From Ferrovibrio terrae (GTDB lineage: Bacteria; Pseudomonadota; Alphaproteobacteria; Ferrovibrionales; Ferrovibrionaceae): DNA of 64,000 nucleotides. Each line of letters starts with the position of its first letter. Position 1 is the first letter of the stretch. The notes beneath the pieces are model-generated. The model searched no databases, was not told where the DNA came from, and worked only from the letters and a program-made list of their open reading frames with translations. A program made the position numbers and the translations under genes. Shown in pieces: positions 52,657 through 60,068 of the stretch. The stretch lies in assembly GCF_007197755.1 (NCBI RefSeq), contig NZ_CP041636.1:1462001-1526000 (forward strand). The letters run 5' to 3'.

Positions 52657-54012
52657 ATGCGTAAGAAGCCCACCTGGATGCCACGCCTTTCGGGAATCGA
52701 AGGGACGCCCTGCGATCGCCTCGTCACGGCAATGGCTGAAGACATCGTCGAGGGACGGATTGAGGCGAATTCCCGCCTGCCGCCCCATCGTGAATTGGCG
52801 ATTGCGCTTGGCCTGGGGCTGGGGACCGTGACCAAGGCCTATGGCCTTCTTGAACGTCGCGGCCTGACCCGGACTGTCAAGGGTAGCGGTACCTTCGTCG
52901 CTCTGTCGCATTCCAGAAGCGGGCCGACGATAGACCTGTCACGGAATGTGCCGCCCGCCATCATGACCGAGCGCGTGTTGGCGCGCACAATGTCAGCGCT
53001 GGCCAAGCGACCTGATTCTCACCTGTTCAACAGCTATCCACCGGCCGCGGGGCACGACGAATATCGGCGCCAGATGGCGCACTGGTATTCCCGCCTTGGA
53101 ATGGATGCAGATCCGCGCAGGCTCATGCTGACCAGTGGCGCGCATCATGCGCTGGCGGTCGCCCTGTCCGTAGCGGCGGGTCCGCAGGGGCATCTGTTGG
53201 TCGAATCTCACACTTATCCCGGCGCGATCGCCCTGGCCCGCTACCAGGGACTGAAGCTTGTGGGAGTGGAAGCCGATGACGACGGTATGAGCGCGGACGC
53301 ATTGGATCGGGCTCTACACGGCATTCGGGAAAGCAAACGTGCGCTGTATGTAACGCCAACAATGCAGAACCCGACCACAACAACGATGAGTCTGTCCCGC
53401 CGCAAGGCCATCGTGCGGGTTTGCATTGAGCACGATGTTCAAATCATCGAGGACGATGTCTATTCTCTGGGTGGCGCTCCCGCATTGCCTCCGCTGGCAA
53501 TGCTTGCACCTGAGCGCACACTTTACGTCAACGGTTTGTCCAAGACGCTATGTCCGTCCCTGCGGATTGGCGGCCTGGTGACCCCTCCTTCACTGTATGC
53601 GCAGGCCGAGAACATCCTTCAGGTCACCTCCTTGATGGTGTCGTCCGCCAGTTGTGCGGTGATGGAGCAATGGATGCTGGATGGCACGGCAGACGCCGTC
53701 AGTGCATCCATTCGCGAGGAGTCCCGGCGCAGGTATGCCGTGGCTCGGACATACCTAGGAGATGCCATGAAGGAACCCGATCATGTGGGCTTTCACCTAT
53801 GGCTTCCCATGGAGCGGTCGACGGCCCGGCTATTTGAAGAGGAGGCGAAAGCTCTTGGCGTCATCGTGACGCCAGCCGATTCCACAGCAGTCGGCCCCGA
53901 TGTTGCAAAGGGCGGCATCCGGCTCTGCATCGGGGCGGTCTCGCAAGCTGAGCTCCAAACAGCCCTGCCAGCACTCTCGGCTCTGATGACAAAAATGAGC
54001 AAAGAGGTGTGA
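52657..54012 (+). CDS. MocR-type GntR/aminotransferase regulator
   Basis: This 451-residue regulator has an N-terminal GntR winged helix (about 15-80; GRIEANSRLPPHRELAIALGLGLGTVTKAY in part) fused to a fold-type I PLP aminotransferase domain. The latter has TSGAHHALAVAL, TPTMQNPTT, EDDVYSLG and the Schiff-base lysine K296 in NGLSKTLCPSLRIGG. MocR regulators sense an amino acid through PLP. It is divergent from the SGNH-DadA-dehydratase operon and probably controls it. ATG 52657 is preceded by GAGG; a GTG two codons earlier is the alternative. Confidence 0.88.
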   Translation: MRKKPTWMPRLSGIEGTPCDRLVTAMAEDIVEGRIEANSRLPPHRELAIALGLGLGTVTKAYGLLERRGLTRTVKGSGTFVALSHSRSGPTIDLSRNVPPAIMTERVLARTMSALAKRPDSHLFNSYPPAAGHDEYRRQMAHWYSRLGMDADPRRLMLTSGAHHALAVALSVAAGPQGHLLVESHTYPGAIALARYQGLKLVGVEADDDGMSADALDRALHGIRESKRALYVTPTMQNPTTTTMSLSRRKAIVRVCIEHDVQIIEDDVYSLGGAPALPPLAMLAPERTLYVNGLSKTLCPSLRIGGLVTPPSLYAQAENILQVTSLMVSSASCAVMEQWMLDGTADAVSASIREESRRRYAVARTYLGDAMKEPDHVGFHLWLPMERSTARLFEEEAKALGVIVTPADSTAVGPDVAKGGIRLCIGAVSQAELQTALPALSALMTKMSKEV

Positions 54013-54081
54013 ACTGTACAAGACGGCAATTCGAGAATGATGGCCGATTAACCGATTGCCATGATTCGAGAGTAGGCCGGC

Positions 54082-54579
54082 ATGTCCGCATCCACCAATT
54101 CCACACGTGATAGGATTCTGAATCTGCTGAATGAGAATCAGGCCCGATATCAGCAGATGAGTCACGAGGCGCTGGGTTTCACCTCCGATGAGGTCGCCAG
54201 GGTCCGGAATGTTGAGCTGGGCCAATGTTCAAAGGCCGCTATCCTGAAAATCAAAGGGAATGGCGTCAGAAAGTATGTGCTGGCTGTCTTGCCCGGAGAC
54301 AGGAAGATCAACACCGACAAGCTGTCGAGCCTGTACGGGGGGAAGAAGGCCTCATTTGCCTCTGCCGGCGAAGTGCTGGAACTGACGTCTTGTGTTCCAG
54401 GTGCGCTGGCCCCGTTCAGCTTCAACGAGGAACTGGCGCTGGTGGTGGACCCAAGCATCTTTGAACGGTATTCGGAGATAGCTTTCAACGCTGGCACGCT
54501 GACTGAAACCATCGTGCTGAATGTCGACGATTATCGCAGAATCGTGAAACCGAAAGAGTACAGCCTCATCCAAGATTAG
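54082..54579 (+). CDS. YbaK/ProX-type aminoacyl-tRNA deacylase-like protein
   Basis: This 165-residue protein is of the YbaK/INS superfamily. Family marks are the C-terminal editing-domain sequence GKKASFASAGEVLELTSCVPGALAPFSF (in part), the lysine in DRKINTDKL, and CSKAAILKIKGNG in the first half. Such proteins hydrolyse wrongly charged aminoacyl-tRNA (Ala-tRNAPro, Cys-tRNAPro and others). It follows the MocR gene by 69 bases on the same strand. Near an amino-acid catabolic cluster it may protect translation from a misincorporated substrate analogue. That role is inference. Confidence 0.82.
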   Translation: MSASTNSTRDRILNLLNENQARYQQMSHEALGFTSDEVARVRNVELGQCSKAAILKIKGNGVRKYVLAVLPGDRKINTDKLSSLYGGKKASFASAGEVLELTSCVPGALAPFSFNEELALVVDPSIFERYSEIAFNAGTLTETIVLNVDDYRRIVKPKEYSLIQD

Positions 54580-54659
54580 TTGGATAGGGTCCGGTCGGCC
54601 AGCTATTCCCCATACGCTGTATAATCAGATGCGGCGTCCGATTCGCTTGTCGCAACTGA

Positions 54660-54768
54660 CTGACGCATAAGATGCAGACTGGAGCGGTGACCTTAAGAGT
54701 CGGACATGGCCTTTTTGACGACCACGGCGGCGGCCAACTCCCACTCACCAGACTCGAATTACCATTGT
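54660..54768 (+). repeat. Direct repeat copy B (109 bp)
   Basis: This is the counterpart of 38656-38762, same orientation, about 16 kb away. On the minus strand it opens WELAAAVVVKKAMSDS and then stops, the look of a C-terminal coding remnant. The 37 bases at the right end are identical to copy A. Its origin is unknown. Confidence 0.85.
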
Positions 54769-54808
54769 CGTGGCCTGTTTTCTTACTTTTTTGCCCGTGC
54801 CTGAAATG

Positions 54809-54838
54809 AAAAAGCCCCGGCATTCCTGCCGGGGCTTT
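54809..54838 (-). terminator. Terminator of the TRAP binding-protein gene
   Basis: A perfect 11-bp stem AAAGCCCCGGC/GCCGGGGCTTT with a 6-base loop is followed on the minus strand by further Ts (GGGGCTTTTTC). It lies 24 bases after the stop of the DctP gene. Confidence 0.85.
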
Positions 54839-54861
54839 CCATGCCATCTGTGTCTGTACGC

Positions 54862-55902
54862 TTAGCGTCGGACTTCGGCCAGCGCCGCGCGGAATTCCTT
54901 CAGCACCTGGCTGCCGGGTTTGCCGCGCTTGTCGAGGCCATCAGCCCATTCATTGGCGACCTCGGCCGAGATGTCGTCGAACGGCTTACGTTCGGCGGCA
55001 GTCAGCGTGTGGTACTTCACGCCTGCCTCGGCCAGCTTGGCCTGCATGTGGCCGATATTGGCATCGATCACCTTGCAGATATTCATCGTCGCGGCTTCGC
55101 CGGCATCCTTCATGATCTTCTGCACGTCCTTGGGCAGCTTGTTCCACACCGCGTCGCTGACCACATAGGAGGCCACGAAGCTGCCGAAGTTGCCGCCCTT
55201 GGTGCCGAACTTCGTGAAGCTCTGCAGGTCGTAGGACATCACGCTTTCATTTGGGAAAATCAGGCCGTCCAGCGTGCCGCGTGACAGCGATTCACGCGCT
55301 TCGGGCGCGGCCATGCGCACCGGAATCGCACCGATCTTGCGGGCGAAGATGTCCATTGCACCGCCGGTGCTGCGCAGTTTCAGGCCTTTGACGTCATCGA
55401 CCGTGCGCACCTGTTTCGACGTGGTGTAGAACTGATAGGGCTCGAGCACGATGGCAAACAGCGGCCGCACCTTGTTGGCGCTGAACTCCTGCTTGGTCAT
55501 CGTCTCGCCATGGGCGATCTTCCAGTAGGCCTTGGTGCCTTCGCAGGCAGTGGTGAAGCTGCCCGGCAACTGCGCCACGCTGGAGAGCGGCATCTTGTCG
55601 GAGACATACGACATGCCGACATAGCCGATATCCGCCACGCCGGTCTGGGTCAGGTTGAGCAGATCCGGCGCCTTGCCGAGCTGCTGGGCCGGGAAATACT
55701 CGAACTTGACCTGGCCGTTGGTTTTCTTGGTCACTTCTTCCATCCAGGGAAGGGTGGCCGTGCCGGGAATGAAATGGCCGGTGGGGAAAGAGTCGGCGAC
55801 GCGCAAGGTAATCGTCTTGCCGCTCTGGGCGAGGGCAGTGCCGCCCAGCAGCGCGGTGCCGGCGGCAACCGCCGTGACCAGCATATGTATGTATTTCTGC
55901 AT
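54862..55902 (-). CDS. TRAP transporter periplasmic binding protein (DctP)
   Basis: This 346-residue protein has a signal peptide (residues 1-25, VTAVAAGTALLGGTALA) followed by a DctP solute-binding domain. Family motifs are ITLRVADSFPTGHF, NGQVKFEYFPAQQLGKA and VRTVDDVKGLKLRSTGG (in part), which includes the Arg that pairs with the ligand carboxylate, and GTLDGLIFPNESV. It binds a carboxylate for the DctQM pair at the far end of the divergent operon. The start is ATG 55902 with GGAGGAAAC in front; a longer frame adds 15 residues. A hairpin terminator follows. Confidence 0.9.
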   Translation of the reverse strand: MQKYIHMLVTAVAAGTALLGGTALAQSGKTITLRVADSFPTGHFIPGTATLPWMEEVTKKTNGQVKFEYFPAQQLGKAPDLLNLTQTGVADIGYVGMSYVSDKMPLSSVAQLPGSFTTACEGTKAYWKIAHGETMTKQEFSANKVRPLFAIVLEPYQFYTTSKQVRTVDDVKGLKLRSTGGAMDIFARKIGAIPVRMAAPEARESLSRGTLDGLIFPNESVMSYDLQSFTKFGTKGGNFGSFVASYVVSDAVWNKLPKDVQKIMKDAGEAATMNICKVIDANIGHMQAKLAEAGVKYHTLTAAERKPFDDISAEVANEWADGLDKRGKPGSQVLKEFRAALAEVRR

Positions 55903-55993
55903 GTTTCCTCCGGTGATCCGCTCATCGAGTCGGTTGTGTTTGGCCATAGCCTCGCGGCATATTCGGCGTCGTACATCAGAAAACGGTACCTAC

Positions 55994-56009
55994 GTTCCGA
56001 TATTGGAAT
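55994..56009. promoter_or_regulatory. IclR operator copy 1
   Basis: GTTCCGATATTGGAAT is an imperfect 16-bp palindrome, 14 bases before the IclR start and in the region shared with the divergent DctP gene. It differs from the perfect palindrome at 56957-56972 at two bases (5' half G for A, and last base). Confidence 0.65.
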
Positions 56010-56022
56010 TATATTCGAAAAT

Positions 56023-56850
56023 ATGAACAGCACAACCAGAGATTCTGACAGCGATGGCCGTGCGCCCGAGGGGCCCCGGTCTCCGCTGCGTGTGATGCAG
56101 GCGCTTGAGGAACTGGCCGCCAGCAAGGATGGCCTGACCCTGACCCGCCTGAGTGAGCGGTTGCAGACGCCGAAAACCAGCCTTCTCAATCTGTTGCGCT
56201 CGCTCGAGGCGGGCGCTTATGTCACCCAGGTCAACGGGCATTACCAGCTGGGGGCGAATGCGCTGCGGCTTGGTGCGCTGATCGGCACGCGCCTGACCCC
56301 GGAATCTTCAATTTCGGCAAAACTGCATCCGCTGCTGGCCGAGATGATGGAGCAGGCCGAGGACACCACACTGCTTGGCGTGATGGGCGACGATCGACGT
56401 CACGGCGTCTATGTAGACATCATCGAAAGCCGTGGCGCGATCCGCTTCAGTTCGCTGATCGGCACCAGGCGGCCGCTATTTTGCTCGGCTTTCGGCAAGA
56501 CATTGCTGGCTTTCCAGCCAGCAGCGCATATCGATGCCTACTTGAAGGACACCGATCTGGTGTTGCCCAATGGCGGCCGGCGCCTGCATCCTGAAGAGGT
56601 GCGGGGCAGTCTCGCCGCGATCCGGGCCACCGGCGTCAGCGCCTCCTACGAGGAGATCGTCGAAGGTGCGGGCGGTGTGTCGTCGCCGGTCTACGATCGC
56701 AATGGTGTTGTCGTCGCGGTGTTTGCCATTGCGGCACCGATCGCGCGCCTGAAGGCACGGCATGACCGGCTCGCCGGGCTGGTACACGCTTTCGGCGACC
56801 GCGCGTCGCGCCTGCTCGGCTATATCGGACCTTACCCCGGCAAGGCCTGA
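56023..56850 (+). CDS. IclR-family transcriptional regulator
   Basis: This 275-residue protein has an N-terminal winged HTH (about 20-85; PLRVMQALEELAASKDGLTLTRLSERLQTPKTSLLNLLRSLEA in part) and a C-terminal IclR effector domain (IRFSSLIGTRRPLFCSAFGKTLLAF, RRLHPEEVRGSLAAIRATGVSASYEE in part). The order and spacing are standard for the family. It lies between divergent DctP and the CoA operon. A palindrome before its own gene and one at the operon promoter suggest it represses both and is released by a pathway intermediate. ATG 56023 is used; a much longer upstream frame covers the DctP gene and is not real. Confidence 0.9.
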   Translation: MNSTTRDSDSDGRAPEGPRSPLRVMQALEELAASKDGLTLTRLSERLQTPKTSLLNLLRSLEAGAYVTQVNGHYQLGANALRLGALIGTRLTPESSISAKLHPLLAEMMEQAEDTTLLGVMGDDRRHGVYVDIIESRGAIRFSSLIGTRRPLFCSAFGKTLLAFQPAAHIDAYLKDTDLVLPNGGRRLHPEEVRGSLAAIRATGVSASYEEIVEGAGGVSSPVYDRNGVVVAVFAIAAPIARLKARHDRLAGLVHAFGDRASRLLGYIGPYPGKA

Positions 56851-56907
56851 GCCGACCGTTTACTACCCGGCTTAATCAGTCCCATTTCAGATCATGGTGC
56901 ATTCGCC

Positions 56908-56936
56908 TTGACAGGCGCGGCCGCCACTCTCTAGGT
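56908..56936 (+). promoter_or_regulatory. Promoter of the CoA catabolic operon
   Basis: TTGACA (56908-56913) and CTAGGT (56931-56936) are separated by 17 bases, which predicts a start near 56943. The palindrome at 56957-56972 lies just downstream, the usual place for a repressor. Confidence 0.6.
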
Positions 56937-56956
56937 TGTTCCGATATAAGTATTAA

Positions 56957-56972
56957 GTTCCAATATTGGAAC
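56957..56972. promoter_or_regulatory. IclR operator copy 2, perfect palindrome
   Basis: GTTCCAATATTGGAAC is perfectly palindromic over 16 bases and lies 18 bases before the ACAD start. A half-site TTCCGATATA lies at 56939-56948. It matches copy 1 at 55994-56009. Confidence 0.75.
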
Positions 56973-56989
56973 AATATGGGAGAGAAACA

Positions 56990-58156
56990 ATGCCAGGCAG
57001 CCTGACCGCTGACCAGCAGACCATTCGTGAAACCGTCCTGCGCGTCTGCAGCGAGTTTGGCGACGATTACTGGCTGGCGCGGGATCGCGACGGCAAGTTT
57101 CCCGAGGAATTCAAGCAGGCCATGGTCGCTGGCGGCTGGCTCGGCCTGACCATGCCGGTCGAATATGGCGGCGCCGGATTGGGCATTACCGAAGGCGCCG
57201 TGATGATGCAGGCGATCGCCGAGTCAGGCGCCGGCATGAGCGGTGCCTCGGCGATCCACCTGAACGTCTTCGCGCCGAAGGTGATCGTGAAATTCGGCAA
57301 CGACGAGCAGAAGCAGCGCATGCTGCCGCCGATCATCCGCGGCGACGTGCTGGCCTCTTTCGGCGTGACCGAACCGGATGCCGGTCTCGACACCACCAGC
57401 ATCAAGACCAAGGCCGTGCTGCAGGGCGACCGCTACATCGTCAACGGGCGCAAGGTCTGGACCACGCTGGCGCAACGGGCGACCAAGTTGTTCCTGCTGG
57501 CGCGCACCACGCCGCGCGATCAGTGCAAACGTCCGACCGACGGCATCACGCTGTTCTATACCGATCTCGACCGCAGTCGCTGCGAGGCGCGCGAGATCGA
57601 AAAGATGGGCCGCAAATGCATCGATTCGAACCAGTTCTTCATCGACAATCTTGAAATTCCGGTCGAAGACCGGATCGGCGAGGAAGGCCGAGGTTTCGAA
57701 TATATCCTGATGGGACTCAACCCCGAACGCATCCTGCTGGCGGCGGAAGCCATCGGCCTAGGCCGCGTCGCGCTGCAGCGTGCGACGCGCTATGCGAATG
57801 AGCGTGTCGTCTTCAACCGGCCGATCGGACAGAACCAGGCGATCCAGCATCCGCTGGCGGAGAACTGGATGGAGCTCGAAGCCGCCAATCTGATGATGCT
57901 GCGTGCCGCCGAGCTCTATGATTCGAACCAGCCCTGCGGCGCCGAAGCCAACGCGGCGAAATACCTGGCGGCCGAAGCCGGCTTCAAGGCCTGTACGCAG
58001 TCAGTCATGACCCATGGCGGTTACGGATATTCCAAGGAATTCCACGTCGAACGCTATATGCGCGAAGTGATGATTCCGCGCATCGCGCCGGTCAGCCGCG
58101 AGATGATCCTCTGTTTCATTGCCGAGAAAGTGCTTGGTCTGCCGAAATCCTATTGA
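56990..58156 (+). CDS. Acyl-CoA dehydrogenase, first gene of the CoA operon
   Basis: This 388-residue ACAD shows PVEYGGAGLGITEGAVM, the FAD loop ASFGVTEPDAGLDTTSIKT, WTTLAQRATKLFLLART, NERVVFNRPIGQNQAIQHPLAENW (in part) and the C-terminal GGYGYSKEFHVERYMREVMIPRIAPVS. As in the Atu-like operon, the terminal YEGT motif is replaced (RIAPVS), so the base is probably the Glu in NPERILLA. The substrate is unknown; a CoA thioester made by one of the CoA transferases downstream is expected. The start is ATG 56990 with GGGAGAG; the upstream palindrome overlaps the leader. Confidence 0.88.
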   Translation: MPGSLTADQQTIRETVLRVCSEFGDDYWLARDRDGKFPEEFKQAMVAGGWLGLTMPVEYGGAGLGITEGAVMMQAIAESGAGMSGASAIHLNVFAPKVIVKFGNDEQKQRMLPPIIRGDVLASFGVTEPDAGLDTTSIKTKAVLQGDRYIVNGRKVWTTLAQRATKLFLLARTTPRDQCKRPTDGITLFYTDLDRSRCEAREIEKMGRKCIDSNQFFIDNLEIPVEDRIGEEGRGFEYILMGLNPERILLAAEAIGLGRVALQRATRYANERVVFNRPIGQNQAIQHPLAENWMELEAANLMMLRAAELYDSNQPCGAEANAAKYLAAEAGFKACTQSVMTHGGYGYSKEFHVERYMREVMIPRIAPVSREMILCFIAEKVLGLPKSY

Positions 58157-58189
58157 TCGTTCGCGTCAGCGTTGCCGGGAGAAAATGCC

Positions 58190-59197
58190 GTGACCATTGA
58201 ATCCGTCCTCAAGAACACTGTGTTGTGCAAGCGTCTCGGTATCGAATATCCGATCATGCAGGCCGGCATGGGCCAGGTCGCCTATGGCCGTCTCGCTGCC
58301 GCGGTTTCCGCGGCCGGCGGTTTGGGCGTGATCGGTGCCGGCTATCTCACGGGCGATGAACTCCGCCGGGAAATCCGCGTGATCCGTGACACCACCGACA
58401 AGCCGTTCGGCGTCGATATCCTGTTCGCCAAAGTGTCGGGCGATGACGATGCTTCAGTCAAATACACCCGCCAGGTGCAGGACCAGATCGCGGTCAGTCT
58501 GGAGGAGCGTGTGCCGGTGCTGATCTCCGGCCTGGGCAATCCGCTCGGCGTGGTCAACGAGGCGCATGATCTCGGCATGACGGTGATGAGCGTGGTCGGC
58601 AATGTGCGGCAGGCACGCATGCTGGAATCGCAGGGTGTCGACATGCTGATCGCATCTGGTGGCGACGGCGGTGGTCATGTCGGCCGTGTCGGCACGGCGG
58701 CGCTGGTGCCGGCGGTGACGCAGGCGGTGAAAATCCCGGTGATCGCCGGCGGCGGCCTGGCCGATGGTCGCGGCCTGCTGGCCGCGCTGGCTTTCGGCGC
58801 GGTCGGCGCCTGGATGGGTACGCGGTTCATCGCGTCCGACGAAGCGCGCGCACATGACAACTACAAGAACGAGCTGGTGACGCGGGACGAAGAGGGCACG
58901 GTCATCAGCCGCGCCCATAGCGGCAAGACGGTGCGCATGCTGCGCAATGCCTTCACGAATTACTGGGAGCATAACCAGGACAAAATCCTGCCTTATCCGC
59001 GCCAGATGCAGGAAGTGGGCGGGCCGGCAACGATCCGCGGCCGCATCGAGGGCGATATCGACAATGGCGTGCTGCCGGCCGGCCAAAGCGTCGGCCTGAT
59101 CCAGTCGGTGAAGCCGGCGGGCCAGATCGTGCGCGACATCTTCGACGAGGCCTGCGCCGCCTATCGGCAGAATTTTGCACCGGGAGATGCGGCATGA
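58190..59197 (+). CDS. Nitronate monooxygenase-like FMN enzyme
   Basis: This 335-residue TIM-barrel flavoprotein belongs to the 2-nitropropane dioxygenase/NMO superfamily, which also includes FabK enoyl reductases. Visible are PIMQAGMGQVAYGRLAAAVSAAGGLG and GVDILF, then the FMN-binding SGGDGGGHVGRVGT with the catalytic His region, and PVIAGGGLADGRGLLAALAFGAVGAWMGTRFI (all quoted in part). A nitroalkane substrate is not required; a flavin-dependent enoyl reduction is equally plausible here. The start GTG 58190 has GGGAGA seven bases before it. The stop overlaps the next gene by ATGA. Confidence 0.82.
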   Translation: MTIESVLKNTVLCKRLGIEYPIMQAGMGQVAYGRLAAAVSAAGGLGVIGAGYLTGDELRREIRVIRDTTDKPFGVDILFAKVSGDDDASVKYTRQVQDQIAVSLEERVPVLISGLGNPLGVVNEAHDLGMTVMSVVGNVRQARMLESQGVDMLIASGGDGGGHVGRVGTAALVPAVTQAVKIPVIAGGGLADGRGLLAALAFGAVGAWMGTRFIASDEARAHDNYKNELVTRDEEGTVISRAHSGKTVRMLRNAFTNYWEHNQDKILPYPRQMQEVGGPATIRGRIEGDIDNGVLPAGQSVGLIQSVKPAGQIVRDIFDEACAAYRQNFAPGDAA

Positions 59198-60066
59198 TCC
59201 GCAGTCTGTTCTTCGCGCCGGCCAACCGGCATGACCTGCTGACCAAATTCCCCCGCTTCCGGGCCGACTGCTATGCGATCGATCTCGAGGATGGCACCCC
59301 GGAGGGCGACAAGGACTCTGCGCGTGCCCGCCTGGACGAGGCCGTGCGCATGCTGCGCGGCGTCAGCCTGCAGGGCCGGCTCTATGTGCGCGTCAACGAG
59401 GCATCGTCGAAGCATTACATCCGCGACATCGAAGCCGCCGTGCTGTGCGATATCGACGGCCTGATCGTCCCGAAACTGGAAAGCCGCGACCAGCTCTTCC
59501 CGGTCGATCATGCGATCACCCGCGCCGAAGCAGCTCAGACGGGCCGGCGTCGTATCGAGATCATGGCCGGCATCGAATCGATGCGCGGCGTGATCGACGC
59601 TGTGGCTCTGTGCGCGGCGCATCCGCGCATCACTTCGGCCTTCTTTGGCGCCGAGGATTTCGCCTCCGATATCGGTGCGCGGCGCACCCGTACTGGCGAT
59701 GAAGTGCTGTATGCCCGCTCGCAGGTTGTGCTGGCCGCCAAGGCGGCGCGCATCATCGCCATTGACCAGGCCGTGGTGGAAATCCGCGACGACGAGCAGT
59801 TCCGCCGCGACGCCGAAAAGGGCCGTGATCTTGGATATGAAGGCAAGATCTGCGTGGTGCCGCGTCAGGTCGAACTCAGCAACGAGATCTATGCACCTAC
59901 TGCGGACGAAATCGCCCATGCCCGCGAACTGGTTGCCGTTTATCAGGATGCCATGCAGCGCGGCATCGGCACCATCGACTTCAAGGGCCACATGATCGAC
60001 GGTCCCCTGCTCAAGCGCGCTGAAGCAGTGCTTGAACTGGCACGCCAGCTCGAGGCGAGGGCCTGA
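59194..60066 (+). CDS. CitE/Mcl-type CoA ester lyase
   Basis: This 290-residue HpcH/HpaI/CitE-family enzyme begins MIRSLFFAPANRHD. It has the acidic metal/substrate region AIDLEDGTPEGDKDSAR, the conserved arginine in LYVRVNE, the Lys-containing GLIVPKLES and the GAEDFASDIGAR loop. Relatives cleave citryl-, malyl-, citramalyl- or 3-hydroxy-3-methylglutaryl-CoA into acetyl-CoA or glyoxylate/pyruvate. It is coupled by ATGA to the NMO-like gene. In this operon it is the candidate for the terminal C-C bond cleavage. Confidence 0.85.
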   Translation: MIRSLFFAPANRHDLLTKFPRFRADCYAIDLEDGTPEGDKDSARARLDEAVRMLRGVSLQGRLYVRVNEASSKHYIRDIEAAVLCDIDGLIVPKLESRDQLFPVDHAITRAEAAQTGRRRIEIMAGIESMRGVIDAVALCAAHPRITSAFFGAEDFASDIGARRTRTGDEVLYARSQVVLAAKAARIIAIDQAVVEIRDDEQFRRDAEKGRDLGYEGKICVVPRQVELSNEIYAPTADEIAHARELVAVYQDAMQRGIGTIDFKGHMIDGPLLKRAEAVLELARQLEARA

Positions 60067-60068
60067 CC

